A stretch of 43,657 nucleotides of DNA, from NCBI GenBank assembly GCA_020073145.1, contig JAIQFS010000048.1:1-43657 (forward strand), in the 5' to 3' direction. Under the pieces are notes generated by a model. That model ran no database searches, was not told where the DNA came from, and worked only from the letters and a program-made list of their open reading frames with translations. How positions within the stretch are numbered: position 1 is the stretch's first letter; each line of letters begins with the position of its first letter. This document shows positions 1 through 8,248 of the stretch, piece after piece. The position numbers and the translations under genes were made by a program. The stretch is from Terriglobia bacterium. Lineage in GTDB: Bacteria > Acidobacteriota > Terriglobia > Bryobacterales > Bryobacteraceae.

Positions 1-1
1 T

Positions 2-124
2 CTGGCGGCCCTCCCGGCGCCCATTTCCGTGCTCTACGAAACTCCTCCGCTCACACCTGACCGTTCCGGCACGCGCCGTTGGAATCCGCTCAAATCGCGC
101 TCCGGCCGAAAATCGGGGTTCTGA
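2..124 (+). CDS. Possible 3' end of a gene cut by the window edge
   Basis: One frame is open from the window edge to a TGA at 122-124, giving about 40 residues rich in Pro, Arg and Ser and ending in a basic tail. Codon choice (ctg, gcg, ctc, ccg, gtg, ctc) looks like that of the GC-rich genes here, which is the only support. No domain is recognisable, and it could be a chance open frame. The 300 bases after it carry little else apart from the small frame at 177. Confidence 0.2.
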   Translation: MAALPAPISVLYETPPLTPDRSGTRRWNPLKSRSGRKSGF

Positions 125-176
125 CACGGGCTGCTAGGGAACTAAATCGATTGTTTGGTGTCTAATCACTGGTGAA

Positions 177-287
177 ATGGTGCTTCAAGCCGCTAAGACC
201 CGACTGTTCTCTGGACTTTTTCTGACAGCGTTACTGACAAACCTTGCGGGCTGCACCCATTCGACGCAAAGGCCGACTTGGGGGTAA
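177..287 (+). CDS. Possible 36-residue mini-lipoprotein
   Basis: A short frame starts with ATG at 177. It has a basic n-region (K7, R9), a hydrophobic stretch (about residues 10-24) and then L-A-G-C, which fits a lipobox with the lipidated Cys at residue 26. The mature part would be only about 11 residues, similar in size to entericidin-like or Rz1-like small lipoproteins, though no family is recognised. There is no clear ribosome binding site. It could be the decayed 5' end of a longer lipoprotein gene. Confidence 0.25.
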   Translation: MVLQAAKTRLFSGLFLTALLTNLAGCTHSTQRPTWG

Positions 288-392
288 ATCGAGTGAGCGC
301 CGCACATGACGAACATTTGATCCAGGACAGCCAGTGCAGGTTTTCCGCGGTCATGCTCGGGCTGGCGCATATCATAATGAAAGGAGTACAGC

Positions 393-521
393 ATGTCTCA
401 GATAGGTGAACCACTAAGAATCATCGAAGTTGCGCCACGAGAAGAACCGGTACCGGAGAAAGAAGTACCATTCGAGCAGCCAGCCGATCCAGTCGCCGAT
501 CCAGTCAAGGAGCCAGCGTAG
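393..521 (+). CDS. Small acidic Pro/Glu-rich protein (42 aa)
   Basis: An ATG at 393 follows a good ribosome binding site (AAGGAG at 381-386, six-base gap) and opens a 42-residue frame ending with TAG at 519-521. The protein starts MSQIGEPLRIIEV and continues as alternating Glu/Pro/Val, so it is acidic and probably disordered. From memory, short proteins with this start sit in front of genes like the next one in phages, plasmids and actinobacteria; the function is unknown. The last base of its stop codon is the first base of the next gene's GTG start, so translational coupling is likely. The family assignment is from recall only. Confidence 0.6.
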   Translation: MSQIGEPLRIIEVAPREEPVPEKEVPFEQPADPVADPVKEPA

Positions 522-1084
522 TGATCCTCCGAGAACCCATCATCGGCTGGCGACAATGGAACTTCCTGTATCCGCACTTCCTTGCCAATCTTGGCAACGA
601 CACGATCTACGTGCCTCGTGAGAAAATTGAAGCTCGCTGTGAACAGGAGGATCACAGCGAACAGCCGGCACCACACCTGACTTGTACGTGTGGCATCTAT
701 GCCTACAAAGAGAAGCCGAGACTTCTCAGTGACATTAGAAACATTTATGGGCGGCCCCTCGCGCGACTGGCCCCACCTGTTTCTGGACTCAGGCTCGTCT
801 ACGGCGAGATTAACCTATGGGGTAAGGTCATCGAGCATCAGGATGGCTATCGGGCGCAGTTCGGCTATCCCAAGCGACTCTGGTGCACACCGGCAATCGA
901 GCCGCTGGCTGGCTGGATTGGTTATGTCTATGGCGTGCCATGCGAAGTAATGCCGTCGGGCGACGCCGAAGAAGTCACAGTCAAATCGACTATCATCCCG
1001 ACATATCCTTGCGGGGAGAGGTACTACCACATAGGCTTTTGTCCGAAGTGTTTCTTGCTGAACATCAAAGCAAAAATCCATTGA
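521..1084 (+). CDS. Conserved hypothetical protein with Cys-x-Cys motif (187 aa)
   Basis: The gene starts with GTG at 521, one base into the stop codon of the preceding small gene, and ends with TGA at 1084. The protein has GWRQW near the N-terminus, a CTCGIYAY element near residue 55, and a block around residues 92-115 reading GEINLWGKVIEHQDGYRAQF. A second Cys pair (FCPKC) lies near the C-terminus. These blocks recur in uncharacterised proteins of phages, plasmids and soil bacteria; the cysteines may bind a metal, but the function is unknown. Its base composition is less GC-rich than the core genes, which fits an accessory origin. The GTG start is chosen because of the exact coupling with the upstream gene. 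Confidence 0.8.
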   Translation: MILREPIIGWRQWNFLYPHFLANLGNDTIYVPREKIEARCEQEDHSEQPAPHLTCTCGIYAYKEKPRLLSDIRNIYGRPLARLAPPVSGLRLVYGEINLWGKVIEHQDGYRAQFGYPKRLWCTPAIEPLAGWIGYVYGVPCEVMPSGDAEEVTVKSTIIPTYPCGERYYHIGFCPKCFLLNIKAKIH

Positions 1085-1251
1085 GGTCTGACCGTCGTGG
1101 AATCGCTGAAACTGAACCCTTGCTGCCCGATGATGCTGGCGACGCAGTAGCGGAAACGGATGACGCTGTTTTTCGCGCCTCCACCAGCTTCCGTTCCCCC
1201 TCGGCATGGATCTCCTGTTGATAGCCCGGTAGTGCTTCCGTTGCTTCTTAG

Positions 1252-1488
1252 GTCTACACATCCTACTACGCCAACAGTGTCGGAATGGTCGGTGTCGGCA
1301 CAGGAACGGTTAACGGAAATAACTGGACGTGGATGGTGGAAGACAAGTATGCGGGCATATCCATCAAAGGAAGGACCACAGTCACGGTGTTATCGCCCAC
1401 TCAGCAGACAATCAAGTATGAAATGGTTGACGGAAAGGGCGGTTACGCAACCATCGTGGAAGGCAAAGTCACCAAAGACGAGCGTTAG
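1252..1488 (+). pseudogene. 5'-truncated DUF1579-like remnant
   Basis: An in-frame stop lies at 1249-1251; after it the frame is open to TAG at 1486-1488 and encodes about 78 residues beginning VYTSYYANSVGM. The pattern (Tyr-Tyr-x-Asn-Ser-x-Gly-Met, Gly-Thr-Val-Asn-Gly-x-x-Trp-Thr-Trp, Glu-Asp-Lys) resembles the second half of DUF1579 proteins, small beta-rich proteins of about 150 residues and unknown role. The first half is missing: nothing matching it is visible upstream, where frames carry stops. An ATG at 1285 could still start a 67-residue product, but no ribosome binding site precedes it. Confidence 0.5.
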
Positions 1489-1796
1489 AGATGATCGCTC
1501 GAGCGCGAAGTCCACTGGCGGGTTTCAGGCGGCGCTCCTCCTCATTCAAGCGACGAATCTCAACCGTTACTTGCGATATTCACTGCGGCCCGTCGAGCTC
1601 GATGAAAGCGCGGGCGCGATAGGGTTCCTCTCCTGACAGAGCCGTGCCTCGAGCTGCCGCGCGCCGTCAAGGCGTTTCGGGCCGCGATCGCGGACTCCCT
1701 TCTCTCGTTCCAGCCACTTCCTTTCCTCCTCTTCGGAGCCCAGAATCTCCTGCTGGAATCCAACAGCACGCCGGGCTGGCTACATACAGAGCCAGC
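1489..1796. other. Non-coding interval before the first MBL-fold gene
   Basis: About 300 bases between the DUF1579-like remnant and the palindromic promoter region. Open frames on either strand have low-quality codon use and no family resemblance. I see no RNA gene or strong hairpin here. Confidence 0.5.
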
Positions 1797-1840
1797 CTGC
1801 ATGCAAGAGGATTCGCGCTGCATGCAGCGCGTTGTATACT
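1797..1840 (+). promoter_or_regulatory. Palindromic operator-like sites next to an extended -10 promoter
   Basis: CGCGCTGCATGCAGCGCG at 1814-1831 is an 18-base perfect palindrome. Its core TGCATGCA (1819-1826) is repeated at 1798-1805, with centres 21 bases apart (two helical turns). Immediately downstream is TATACT (1835-1840), preceded by a TG two bases away, a reasonable extended -10 for the MBL-fold gene starting near 1911. The palindrome covers the -10/-35 spacer and touches the weak -35 position, as a repressor or blocking site would. The regulator is unknown; the reading is inference from layout. Confidence 0.45.
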
Positions 1841-1910
1841 GGCAATCCAGGGAACCACGGAGTCTGCCGCGTCCCACGCGATGGAGAAGGCCTTGTCCTG
1901 CAGAAGTTGG

Positions 1911-2891
1911 ATGCAACACCGAATGTCGAGGGTAGTGCTGGCGGCGTGGGCGCTGCTGGGTTTGGCCGGCCGGCTCGAGGCCCAGCCCAATCGCGGCGGT
2001 CCGCCCCAGAATTTCGACAACGTGGAACTGCACCTGATTCCCGTGCAGGGGAATGTCTACATGCTCATCGGCGCCGGCGGGAACATGACCGTGCAGGTGG
2101 GCAACGAGGGCGTGCTGCTGGTGGACACCATGTACGCGCCGCTGGCGCCGCGCATCGCCGCCGAAATTAAAAAACTCTCGCCGGGGATGATTCAGTACAT
2201 CATCGACACGCACGTGCATGGCGACCACGTGGGCGGGAACGAAGCGCTGGCCAAGCTGGGCGCGCCCGGTGCGTCGCCCACCGATACCGGCGGCGCCACC
2301 ATCATCGCGCACGAAAACGTGGTCAACCGGATGACCAAGCCCGCGACCGCCGGGCAGACGCCCACCGCCACCCCCGGGTTGCCCAACGACGAGTACTTCA
2401 CCCCGACCAAGGATCTGTACTTCAACGGCGAGCCGATTTTCATCATCCACGAGCCCAACGCGCACACCGACGGCGACAGTATCGTGCTGTTCCGCCGCTC
2501 CGATGTCATCAGCACCGGCGATATTTTCACTCCAGAACGCTACCCGTTCATCGATCGGGAGCGCGGCGGCAGCGTCCAGGGATTGCTCGATGCCCTCAAC
2601 CACATCATCCATCTGACCGTGCCGGCCCATTTGCAGGAGGGCGGCACGCGCGTGATTCCGGGACATGGCCGTTTGTGCGATGAAGCCGAAGTGGTGGAGT
2701 TCCGCAACATGATCACGATCGTCCGCGACCGCGTGCAGGACCTCATCAAAAAGGGAATGACGCTGGATCAGGTCAAGGCCGCCAAGCCCACGCTCGATTA
2801 CGACACCGAATTCGGTTCCGGTGATACGTTTGTCGAAGCGGTGTACCAGAGCCTCAAGAATCCACCGGCCAAGGCCGCGAGCCCGCGATGA
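1911..2891 (+). CDS. Secreted metallo-beta-lactamase-fold hydrolase
   Basis: A hydrophobic signal sequence (about residues 5-25, ending RLEAQ) precedes an MBL-fold domain. The zinc-binding HVHGDH motif is at residues 101-106; further conserved parts are AHENV, HTDGDSIVLF, STGDIF and IPGHGR, so the metal site looks complete and the protein probably acts in the periplasm. The substrate is unknown; such proteins include quinoprotein-associated hydrolases and B3-like lactamases. The start is uncertain: ATGs at 1881, 1911 and 1923 share the frame and none has a strong ribosome binding site; 1911 gives a good signal peptide. The stop overlaps the next start (ATGA). A close paralogue lies at 10791-11768. 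Confidence 0.85.
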   Translation: MQHRMSRVVLAAWALLGLAGRLEAQPNRGGPPQNFDNVELHLIPVQGNVYMLIGAGGNMTVQVGNEGVLLVDTMYAPLAPRIAAEIKKLSPGMIQYIIDTHVHGDHVGGNEALAKLGAPGASPTDTGGATIIAHENVVNRMTKPATAGQTPTATPGLPNDEYFTPTKDLYFNGEPIFIIHEPNAHTDGDSIVLFRRSDVISTGDIFTPERYPFIDRERGGSVQGLLDALNHIIHLTVPAHLQEGGTRVIPGHGRLCDEAEVVEFRNMITIVRDRVQDLIKKGMTLDQVKAAKPTLDYDTEFGSGDTFVEAVYQSLKNPPAKAASPR

Positions 2892-3691
2892 GGGTATCCA
2901 TGCGAAGGGCGACCTTGTGGACCACCGCCGTTTTGGCCGGCGTGACTGCCCTGTCCGCGCAAGGCCCGCCACGGGGCCCGCAGCGCGCGCCGTCAACCGC
3001 CAAGGCCGCGGCCCCCGTCGATTTCACCGGCTATTGGGTATCTCCCGTGATGGAGGACTGGCGGTGGCGGATGGTGACGCCGATCAAGGGCGACTTCGCC
3101 AGCGTGCCGATCAACCGCGCGGCCTACGACTTGGGGCTGACCTGGGATCCGGCCAAGGACGAAGCCGCGGGCCTGCAGTGCAAGGCGTATGGCGCGCCGG
3201 CCCTCATGCGCATTCCCGGCCGTCTGCACATCACCTGGCAGGACGACAACACCCTGCAGGTCGAGACCGACGCCGGCACGCAGACGCGCGTGTTTCACTT
3301 CACCGGCAAGGCTCCCGGTAACGAAGCGGCGAGTTGGCAGGGATACTCGGAAGCCAATTGGGAGCGGCCGGTCCGCGGCGAAGGCGATCCGCGTAATGAC
3401 GTCCCGCCCATTTTCTCCACTCGCACCGGCGCGCGCGGCAAGTCGCTCGAAGTGGTGACCACGCATCTCCGTGCCGGGTACCTGCGCAAGAACGGCGTCC
3501 CCTATAGCGAGAACACCACGCTGGAAGAATTCTACGATACCCGCAAGGCGCCGGATGGCAACGAGTGGTTCACCGTCACCACCGTTGTCCACGATCCCAA
3601 ATATTTGACCGTGCCGTTCATCACCAGCACGGACTTCAAGAAACAGGCCGACGCCGCCGGCTGGCACCCGACGCCCTGCTCCGCCAGATGA
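2888..3691 (+). CDS. Secreted protein of the DFTGxW family
   Basis: The start overlaps the MBL gene's stop by four bases (ATGA), so the two are translated together. The 267-residue product has a signal peptide (about residues 1-24, ending LSAQ), a low-complexity Pro/Ala/Arg linker, then DFTGYW. Later blocks EVVTTHLRAGYLRKNGVPYS and TTVVHDPKYLT match the proteins at 3700 and 9878, so this is a divergent member of the same secreted family. No catalytic motif is recognised. Repeated coupling with MBL-fold genes suggests a shared periplasmic task, perhaps on the same substrate, which is inference. Confidence 0.8.
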   Translation: MRVSMRRATLWTTAVLAGVTALSAQGPPRGPQRAPSTAKAAAPVDFTGYWVSPVMEDWRWRMVTPIKGDFASVPINRAAYDLGLTWDPAKDEAAGLQCKAYGAPALMRIPGRLHITWQDDNTLQVETDAGTQTRVFHFTGKAPGNEAASWQGYSEANWERPVRGEGDPRNDVPPIFSTRTGARGKSLEVVTTHLRAGYLRKNGVPYSENTTLEEFYDTRKAPDGNEWFTVTTVVHDPKYLTVPFITSTDFKKQADAAGWHPTPCSAR

Positions 3692-3699
3692 GGGAAATC

Positions 3700-4626
3700 A
3701 TGAATCCCGCCATTCGTATTTCAATCGGCGCCCTGGCGATCTCGCTCGCCACGCCCGCGTTTGCCCAGATCGATTTCAGCGGAGAGTGGGCTCCGGCCTA
3801 TCACGAGGATGGGCCCGAGCGCGTGCCCGGCCCCGAAATCGGCGACTACCTGGGGATGCCCCTCAACGAGGCGGCGCGCCTGCAGGCCGACAGTTACGAC
3901 GCCGACCGAATTTCCGTGGTGAACGAATACGAGTGCCGCCCGCATTCGGCCGATTACGGCATGCGCGGCTTGGGCGACCTGCGCGTGACGCGCGAAATCA
4001 ACCCCACCACCCAGGACCTGATTGCGTTCCACACCTACATGCCGGCCTGGGGCAGCGTGCGCACCATTTATATGGATGGCCGCCCGCATCCGCCCGACTA
4101 TGCCGAACACACCTGGCAGGGTTTTTCCACCGGCGTCTGGGACGGCAACACGCTCATCATCACCACCACACATCTGAAAGCCAACTACCTGCGGCGCAAC
4201 GGGATCGCGAGCAGCGACAAGCGCACGCTCACCGAATACTGGGCGCGCCACCGCGACTATCTCACCGTGGTGACTCACGTGGTGGATCCGGTGATGCTCA
4301 CCGAGCCCCTGGTGCGGAGCCAGAACTGGACGCTCGATCCCGGCCAGAAATCCCAGCGCATGTTCTGCGAGTACCAGCCGGAGGTGCCCGGCGCTCCCGG
4401 CGCGGTGCCGAATCATCTGCCCGGCGCCAATCCGTTCCTGCACGAAGTGGCCGACTGGTACGGCCTCCCCTACGAAGCCACCCGGGGCGGCGCGAACACT
4501 CTCTACCCCGAATACCAGCTGACCATGCCCAAGCCGGACAAACCGCCGCCGGCGAAGTGCGAGCGCTTCTGCGTATGCACGGTTCTGCAGGATTGCAATC
4601 TGCACGGCGCGCCGCCGCCGCGGTAA
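3700..4626 (+). CDS. Secreted protein of the DFSGxW family with Cys-rich tail
   Basis: A 308-residue exported protein with a clear signal peptide (MNPAIRISIG to TPAFAQ). Family blocks in order: DFSGEW, PERVPGPEIGDYLGMPLN, a CRPH motif, RTIYMDGRPHPPDY, HTWQGFSTGVW, TTTHLKANYLRRNG and VVDPVMLTEPLV. The last 22 residues are unusual, with three closely spaced Cys (CERFCVC) and a fourth further on. ATG at 3700 has AGGGA upstream; an alternative ATG at 3688 would overlap the previous stop (ATGA) and add four residues. It completes a three-gene unit with the MBL gene and its partner. The family is frequent in Acidobacteriota as far as I recall, without an assigned function. Confidence 0.82.
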   Translation: MNPAIRISIGALAISLATPAFAQIDFSGEWAPAYHEDGPERVPGPEIGDYLGMPLNEAARLQADSYDADRISVVNEYECRPHSADYGMRGLGDLRVTREINPTTQDLIAFHTYMPAWGSVRTIYMDGRPHPPDYAEHTWQGFSTGVWDGNTLIITTTHLKANYLRRNGIASSDKRTLTEYWARHRDYLTVVTHVVDPVMLTEPLVRSQNWTLDPGQKSQRMFCEYQPEVPGAPGAVPNHLPGANPFLHEVADWYGLPYEATRGGANTLYPEYQLTMPKPDKPPPAKCERFCVCTVLQDCNLHGAPPPR

Positions 4627-4695
4627 CCAGCCCCGAACCTGGGTGATATAGTGGTCGGCGCCCCGCAACCGGACGGGCTTTCCAAGGAGGCGATC

Positions 4696-5814
4696 ATGCG
4701 CCGGACTGTGCTTCTCTCATGGGTCCTCACCCTGGCTGTATTCTCCCCGCGTCTTGCCTTGGCGCAGCCACCAAACTCCAAAACGCTCGACGTGTACGTG
4801 ATCGACGTTGAAGGCGGTAACGCCACCTTGTTCGTTTCCCCGTCCCACGAGTCGCTGCTGATCGATACCGGCAATGCGGGCGCTGCGGCGGCTCGCGATG
4901 CCGGCCGAATTCTCGATGCCATTCACGCTGCCGGCTTGCAGCAAGTCGATCACTTGATCACCACGCACTGGCATGGCGATCATTTCGGCGGCATGTCCGA
5001 ATTAGCTTCGAAAATCACCATCCGGGAGTTCATCGATCACGGCCCGAACACCCAGCCGAGCGAGTTGGCGGACACCTTTCTTCAAAAGACGTACCCGCAG
5101 CTCTACGCCAAGGCGCAGCACACCGTGGTCAAGCCCGGCGACCGGATTTCCATGGCCGGCCTGGAGGTGCGCGTGGTGGCTTCCGCGGGCCAGACCATCC
5201 AGAAGCCGTTGCCCGGCGCCGGCAAACCGAATCCCTATTGCGCCGATTACAAGGCGGGACAGAGCAATGCCGAGGACCCTCAATCGGTCGGAGTTGTTCT
5301 GTCGTACGGAAAATTCCGCACGATTCACCTGGGGGACCTCACCAAGAACAAAGAATTCCAACTGATGTGCCCGAACAACCGGATCGGTACGGTGGATGTG
5401 CTGTTAGGTTTGCACCATGGCCAAGCCAGCTCGAATTCCGAAGTGCTGGTGCATGCGGTTCATCCGCGGGTCGCCATCATGAATGACGGCACGCGCAAGG
5501 GCGGCGAACCCGAGGTCATGAAAACCGTGCACTCGTCGCCGGGCCTGGAAGATCTCTGGCAGCTTCACTTCTCTCTGTTAAGCGGACAGGAGTACACCGT
5601 GCCGGGTATGTTCATCGCCAACACCATCGATGAGCCGCAGCCGACCATGCCGCTTGTGCCGATTCCCGCCCCGCAGCCTGGACCCGGCGCAGCGCCGGCG
5701 CCCGTCCATAATGGAACGGCTCATTGGATCAAGGTGTCGGCGCAACCCGACGGCTCTTTCACCGTGACGAACACCCGCAACGGTTTTAGCAAGATGTACC
5801 GACGGCGTTCGTAG
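4696..5814 (+). CDS. Secreted ComEC/Rec2-like MBL-fold protein
   Basis: The start at 4696 follows a strong ribosome binding site (AAGGAGG, five-base gap); a possible -10 TATAGT lies at 4647-4652. The 372-residue protein has a signal peptide (to ALAQ, residue 24) and an MBL-fold domain with HWHGDH at residues 91-96, then HLGDLT and LLGLHHGQ, which place it nearer the stand-alone ComEC/Rec2 metallohydrolase branch than the MBL proteins at 1911 and 10791. A Pro-rich linker (about residues 315-340) leads to a short C-terminal segment. Substrate unknown. It faces the convergent tannase-like gene with an 17-base gap. Confidence 0.82.
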   Translation: MRRTVLLSWVLTLAVFSPRLALAQPPNSKTLDVYVIDVEGGNATLFVSPSHESLLIDTGNAGAAAARDAGRILDAIHAAGLQQVDHLITTHWHGDHFGGMSELASKITIREFIDHGPNTQPSELADTFLQKTYPQLYAKAQHTVVKPGDRISMAGLEVRVVASAGQTIQKPLPGAGKPNPYCADYKAGQSNAEDPQSVGVVLSYGKFRTIHLGDLTKNKEFQLMCPNNRIGTVDVLLGLHHGQASSNSEVLVHAVHPRVAIMNDGTRKGGEPEVMKTVHSSPGLEDLWQLHFSLLSGQEYTVPGMFIANTIDEPQPTMPLVPIPAPQPGPGAAPAPVHNGTAHWIKVSAQPDGSFTVTNTRNGFSKMYRRRS

Positions 5815-5831
5815 ACGCCCCGACGAATGGG

Positions 5832-7352
5832 CTACTGCGCCTTACACGCGAAGTTCGCCGCGTCGTCGATGCTGCCGCTGCCCTTGTACTGCGCCACTTG
5901 CGGATAGGGGCACAGCGGGCGCGTGCGGTCCACCTTGCCGTCTTTCACGCGCGATGCCGGAATCTGTTCGGGGGCTTGCCCTTTTTCCACCCAGCCTTCC
6001 ACCGCCGTGAGCATGTCGAATTGCGAGGTGCCTTCCCCGCCCCCGCAGTGCGCCATGCCGGGCACCATGAAGAGGCGGTAGAAGCCTTGCACTTTGCCGG
6101 TGCCGCCCATGGTCTCGAGCACGTTCTTGTAATAATTCACGCTGCTTCCCGGCGCAATCTGCGGGTCGGCCCAACCGTGATATTGAATCATCTTTCCGCC
6201 GCGTTTGAGGAATGCCCCCAGATCGGGGTTCATCGCGTTCATGGTGCCGCCGTCGGCCTTTTCGGTCCGCGCCACATCGGTTGCGAAATGAAACGTCTTG
6301 TAATCCCAGTTGGCATCCTGGAAAACGATGTACTTGAACAGATCGGTCCCCGGTCCGAAGGCGTTCGGGCCCGCCATGGTGGTCCAACCCAGTTCGCTGC
6401 CGGGCTCAAAACCGGGAAACAGGTCCTGCTTGTTGCCCTGGTTCGGGTACGTGGCATAAATCGCGCGAGCTGTTTCCACCTGAGCCTTCGTAAGGCAGGT
6501 GGGGCCGTCGGCATCCTTGCACTCGAGTTGTTGGGGATCGAAGTTGCAGCGAGTGGGATCTTCGATGATCCCGTCTTTAGCGCCATCCCGCGCGTCGCAT
6601 GCCTGAATCGCCGCATCGTGGATCACCGTGAATTTTTCCCGCGGAATGAAGCTGGCATCGTCTTTGTGCGTGGCCTGCGCGATCCACACGGCTTGCGTGG
6701 CCCGCCCGGTCCAGTTCAAACCCGGCGACCCGGCAACGATGCCGTCGAAGTCGGCGGGATATCGCTGCGCTTCCATGAGCGCCTGGCGTCCGCCGGCGGA
6801 GCAGCCGTTCCAGTACGACAGCTTGGGCCCGCGCCCATAGAATTTCGTGACGATGGCTTTCGCCGCCACCGCCGTCTCATGGCTGGCCCGGTAGCCCCAG
6901 TCGATCAGTTTCTCCGGATGGCCGAGCGCAAAACTGGCGCTGCCTCCTTCGTGACCCAGATCGCTCATGGCGGTGGCGTAGCCGCGCTGCAGCCCGGCCG
7001 CCAGACTGGCGGCGTTGATGGAGCCCGTCCAAGCGCCGTTCCCGTCCTCCTCCAGATTGCCGTTCCACCCCGACGCCGGCAGCCAGATCTCCATCTTGAT
7101 GTCCGAGTCATTGGAGGGCTTCAGCGTGGCCGCCACGCGGCAGAACGCGGGGAGGTTGAGAGCCGGGCCGCCCCGGCCCCCGCGCCCCGGCTGCGTGAAT
7201 GGACCGGCGGGTACGGCTTGCGACATCGTGATGGTGGTGTTCGGCAACGCCAGAGACGCCAGGCTTTCGCACGAACTCCCCTGAGCCAAAGCGGCACTGG
7301 CGAAGGCCGCGGCCAGCAGGATCGGACTGAATGTCGAAATTCGGATTTTCAA
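5832..7352 (-). CDS. Tannase/feruloyl-esterase-like secreted hydrolase
   Basis: A 506-residue exported protein of the tannase and feruloyl esterase family, which splits ester bonds in plant phenolics such as gallate or ferulate esters. Signal peptide about residues 1-24. The nucleophile motif GCSAGG puts the catalytic Ser at 185 with Cys184 beside it; the acid is in HGWADPQ (Asp396) and the base in MAHCGGG (His435, next to Cys436), giving the CS-D-HC arrangement of this family. DARDGAKDGIIEDP (253-266) matches the family's calcium loop. The start is a TTG at 7352, supported by AAGGAG seven bases upstream and by the signal peptide; no suitable ATG is near. Nearby secreted proteins fit a plant-polymer or aromatic catabolic locus. 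Confidence 0.9.
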   Translation of the reverse strand: MKIRISTFSPILLAAAFASAALAQGSSCESLASLALPNTTITMSQAVPAGPFTQPGRGGRGGPALNLPAFCRVAATLKPSNDSDIKMEIWLPASGWNGNLEEDGNGAWTGSINAASLAAGLQRGYATAMSDLGHEGGSASFALGHPEKLIDWGYRASHETAVAAKAIVTKFYGRGPKLSYWNGCSAGGRQALMEAQRYPADFDGIVAGSPGLNWTGRATQAVWIAQATHKDDASFIPREKFTVIHDAAIQACDARDGAKDGIIEDPTRCNFDPQQLECKDADGPTCLTKAQVETARAIYATYPNQGNKQDLFPGFEPGSELGWTTMAGPNAFGPGTDLFKYIVFQDANWDYKTFHFATDVARTEKADGGTMNAMNPDLGAFLKRGGKMIQYHGWADPQIAPGSSVNYYKNVLETMGGTGKVQGFYRLFMVPGMAHCGGGEGTSQFDMLTAVEGWVEKGQAPEQIPASRVKDGKVDRTRPLCPYPQVAQYKGSGSIDDAANFACKAQ

Positions 7353-7443
7353 ACGGTGACTCCTTCCCGACTATGCTACTCCAGACCGCGTCCTTGCGCA
7401 CCCCGGCGCGTTTATGACAGAATCCCTCCGGGGGGCGTTCAGC

Positions 7444-8244
7444 ATGGCCAAGCGCAGTGTCATCGTCACAGGAATCGCGATTGCGGCGGCGGCCGTTCTC
7501 GGGGCGCAGGCGCCGCCTCCCGCCTCGGGGCTCTTTCGCCAGCCGCCCACGGTCAAAGGACCCGCGCCGCATCTCGCCGATGGGACCCCGGACCTGTCGG
7601 GAGTCTGGATGGGCGGCGGCAGCAACTCCGGCGACATCACCAAGGGCCTCAAAGCCGGCGACTCCGTGGTGATGACGCCGTGGGCGGAGAAGGTCTTCCA
7701 GTCGCGCAAAGCGGAGGAGGATCCCGAGTCTCTGTGCCTGCCCTTCGGCATCCCGCGCAGCGCGCCGTACCCGTTCCGGATCGTGCAGACGCCGACGCAC
7801 TACTTCATTCTGTTCGAAGGCAACATCCACAGCTACCGGCAAATCTTCATGGACGGCCGCAAGCATCCGGCCGACCTCGACCCCACCTGGTACGGCCATT
7901 CGATCGGACACTGGGAAGGCCAGACGCTGGTGGTCGACACCGTGGGCTTCAACGACCGCTTCTGGTTCGATTATCTGGGCCACCCGCACACCCTGCAGCT
8001 TCACACCGTCGAGCGCTACACGCGCACGGATTTGGGCAATCTGCAGATCGAGGTGACCATCGAAGATCCGGGCGCGTACACGCACCCGTTCACAACGGTG
8101 GGGCGGGCGCGGCTCACGCCGGGCGATGAGCTGATGGAGTACATCTGTAACGAGAACGACCAGGACCGCGGGCACTACTCCGGCCCGCCGCATCTTCCCA
8201 CGGACGGGTTTGTGCCGGAACGGCCCGCGCCCGCGCGCCAATAG
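7444..8244 (+). CDS. Secreted protein of the DLSGxW family
   Basis: A 266-residue exported protein divergently oriented from the tannase-like gene, with 91 bases between the starts. Signal peptide residues 1-21 (ending LGAQA). Family blocks: ADGTPDLSGVW, CLPFGIPR, RQIFMDGRKHP, GHSIGHWEGQTLVVDT and VTIEDPGAYTHPF. This is the DUF-like branch often annotated as hypothetical in acidobacterial genomes; it is more distant from the 3700 and 9878 proteins but has the same order of blocks. ATG at 7444 gives the cleanest signal peptide; an ATG at 7414 would add ten residues. Function unknown. Confidence 0.82.
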   Translation: MAKRSVIVTGIAIAAAAVLGAQAPPPASGLFRQPPTVKGPAPHLADGTPDLSGVWMGGGSNSGDITKGLKAGDSVVMTPWAEKVFQSRKAEEDPESLCLPFGIPRSAPYPFRIVQTPTHYFILFEGNIHSYRQIFMDGRKHPADLDPTWYGHSIGHWEGQTLVVDTVGFNDRFWFDYLGHPHTLQLHTVERYTRTDLGNLQIEVTIEDPGAYTHPFTTVGRARLTPGDELMEYICNENDQDRGHYSGPPHLPTDGFVPERPAPARQ

Positions 8245-8248
8245 CTCC

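Noticed and set aside
1560-2996. A 478-codon minus-strand open frame
   Set aside because: Antisense to the MBL-fold gene, with low-complexity Arg/Gly/Val/Asp composition and no ribosome site; high GC makes such shadows long.
5898-8129. A 743-codon plus-strand open frame, the longest on that strand in the region
   Set aside because: It is the opposite-strand shadow of the tannase-like gene and then the out-of-frame shadow of the gene at 7444; its protein is rich in Arg, Ala, His and Pro with no domain, while both real genes have signal peptides and family motifs.
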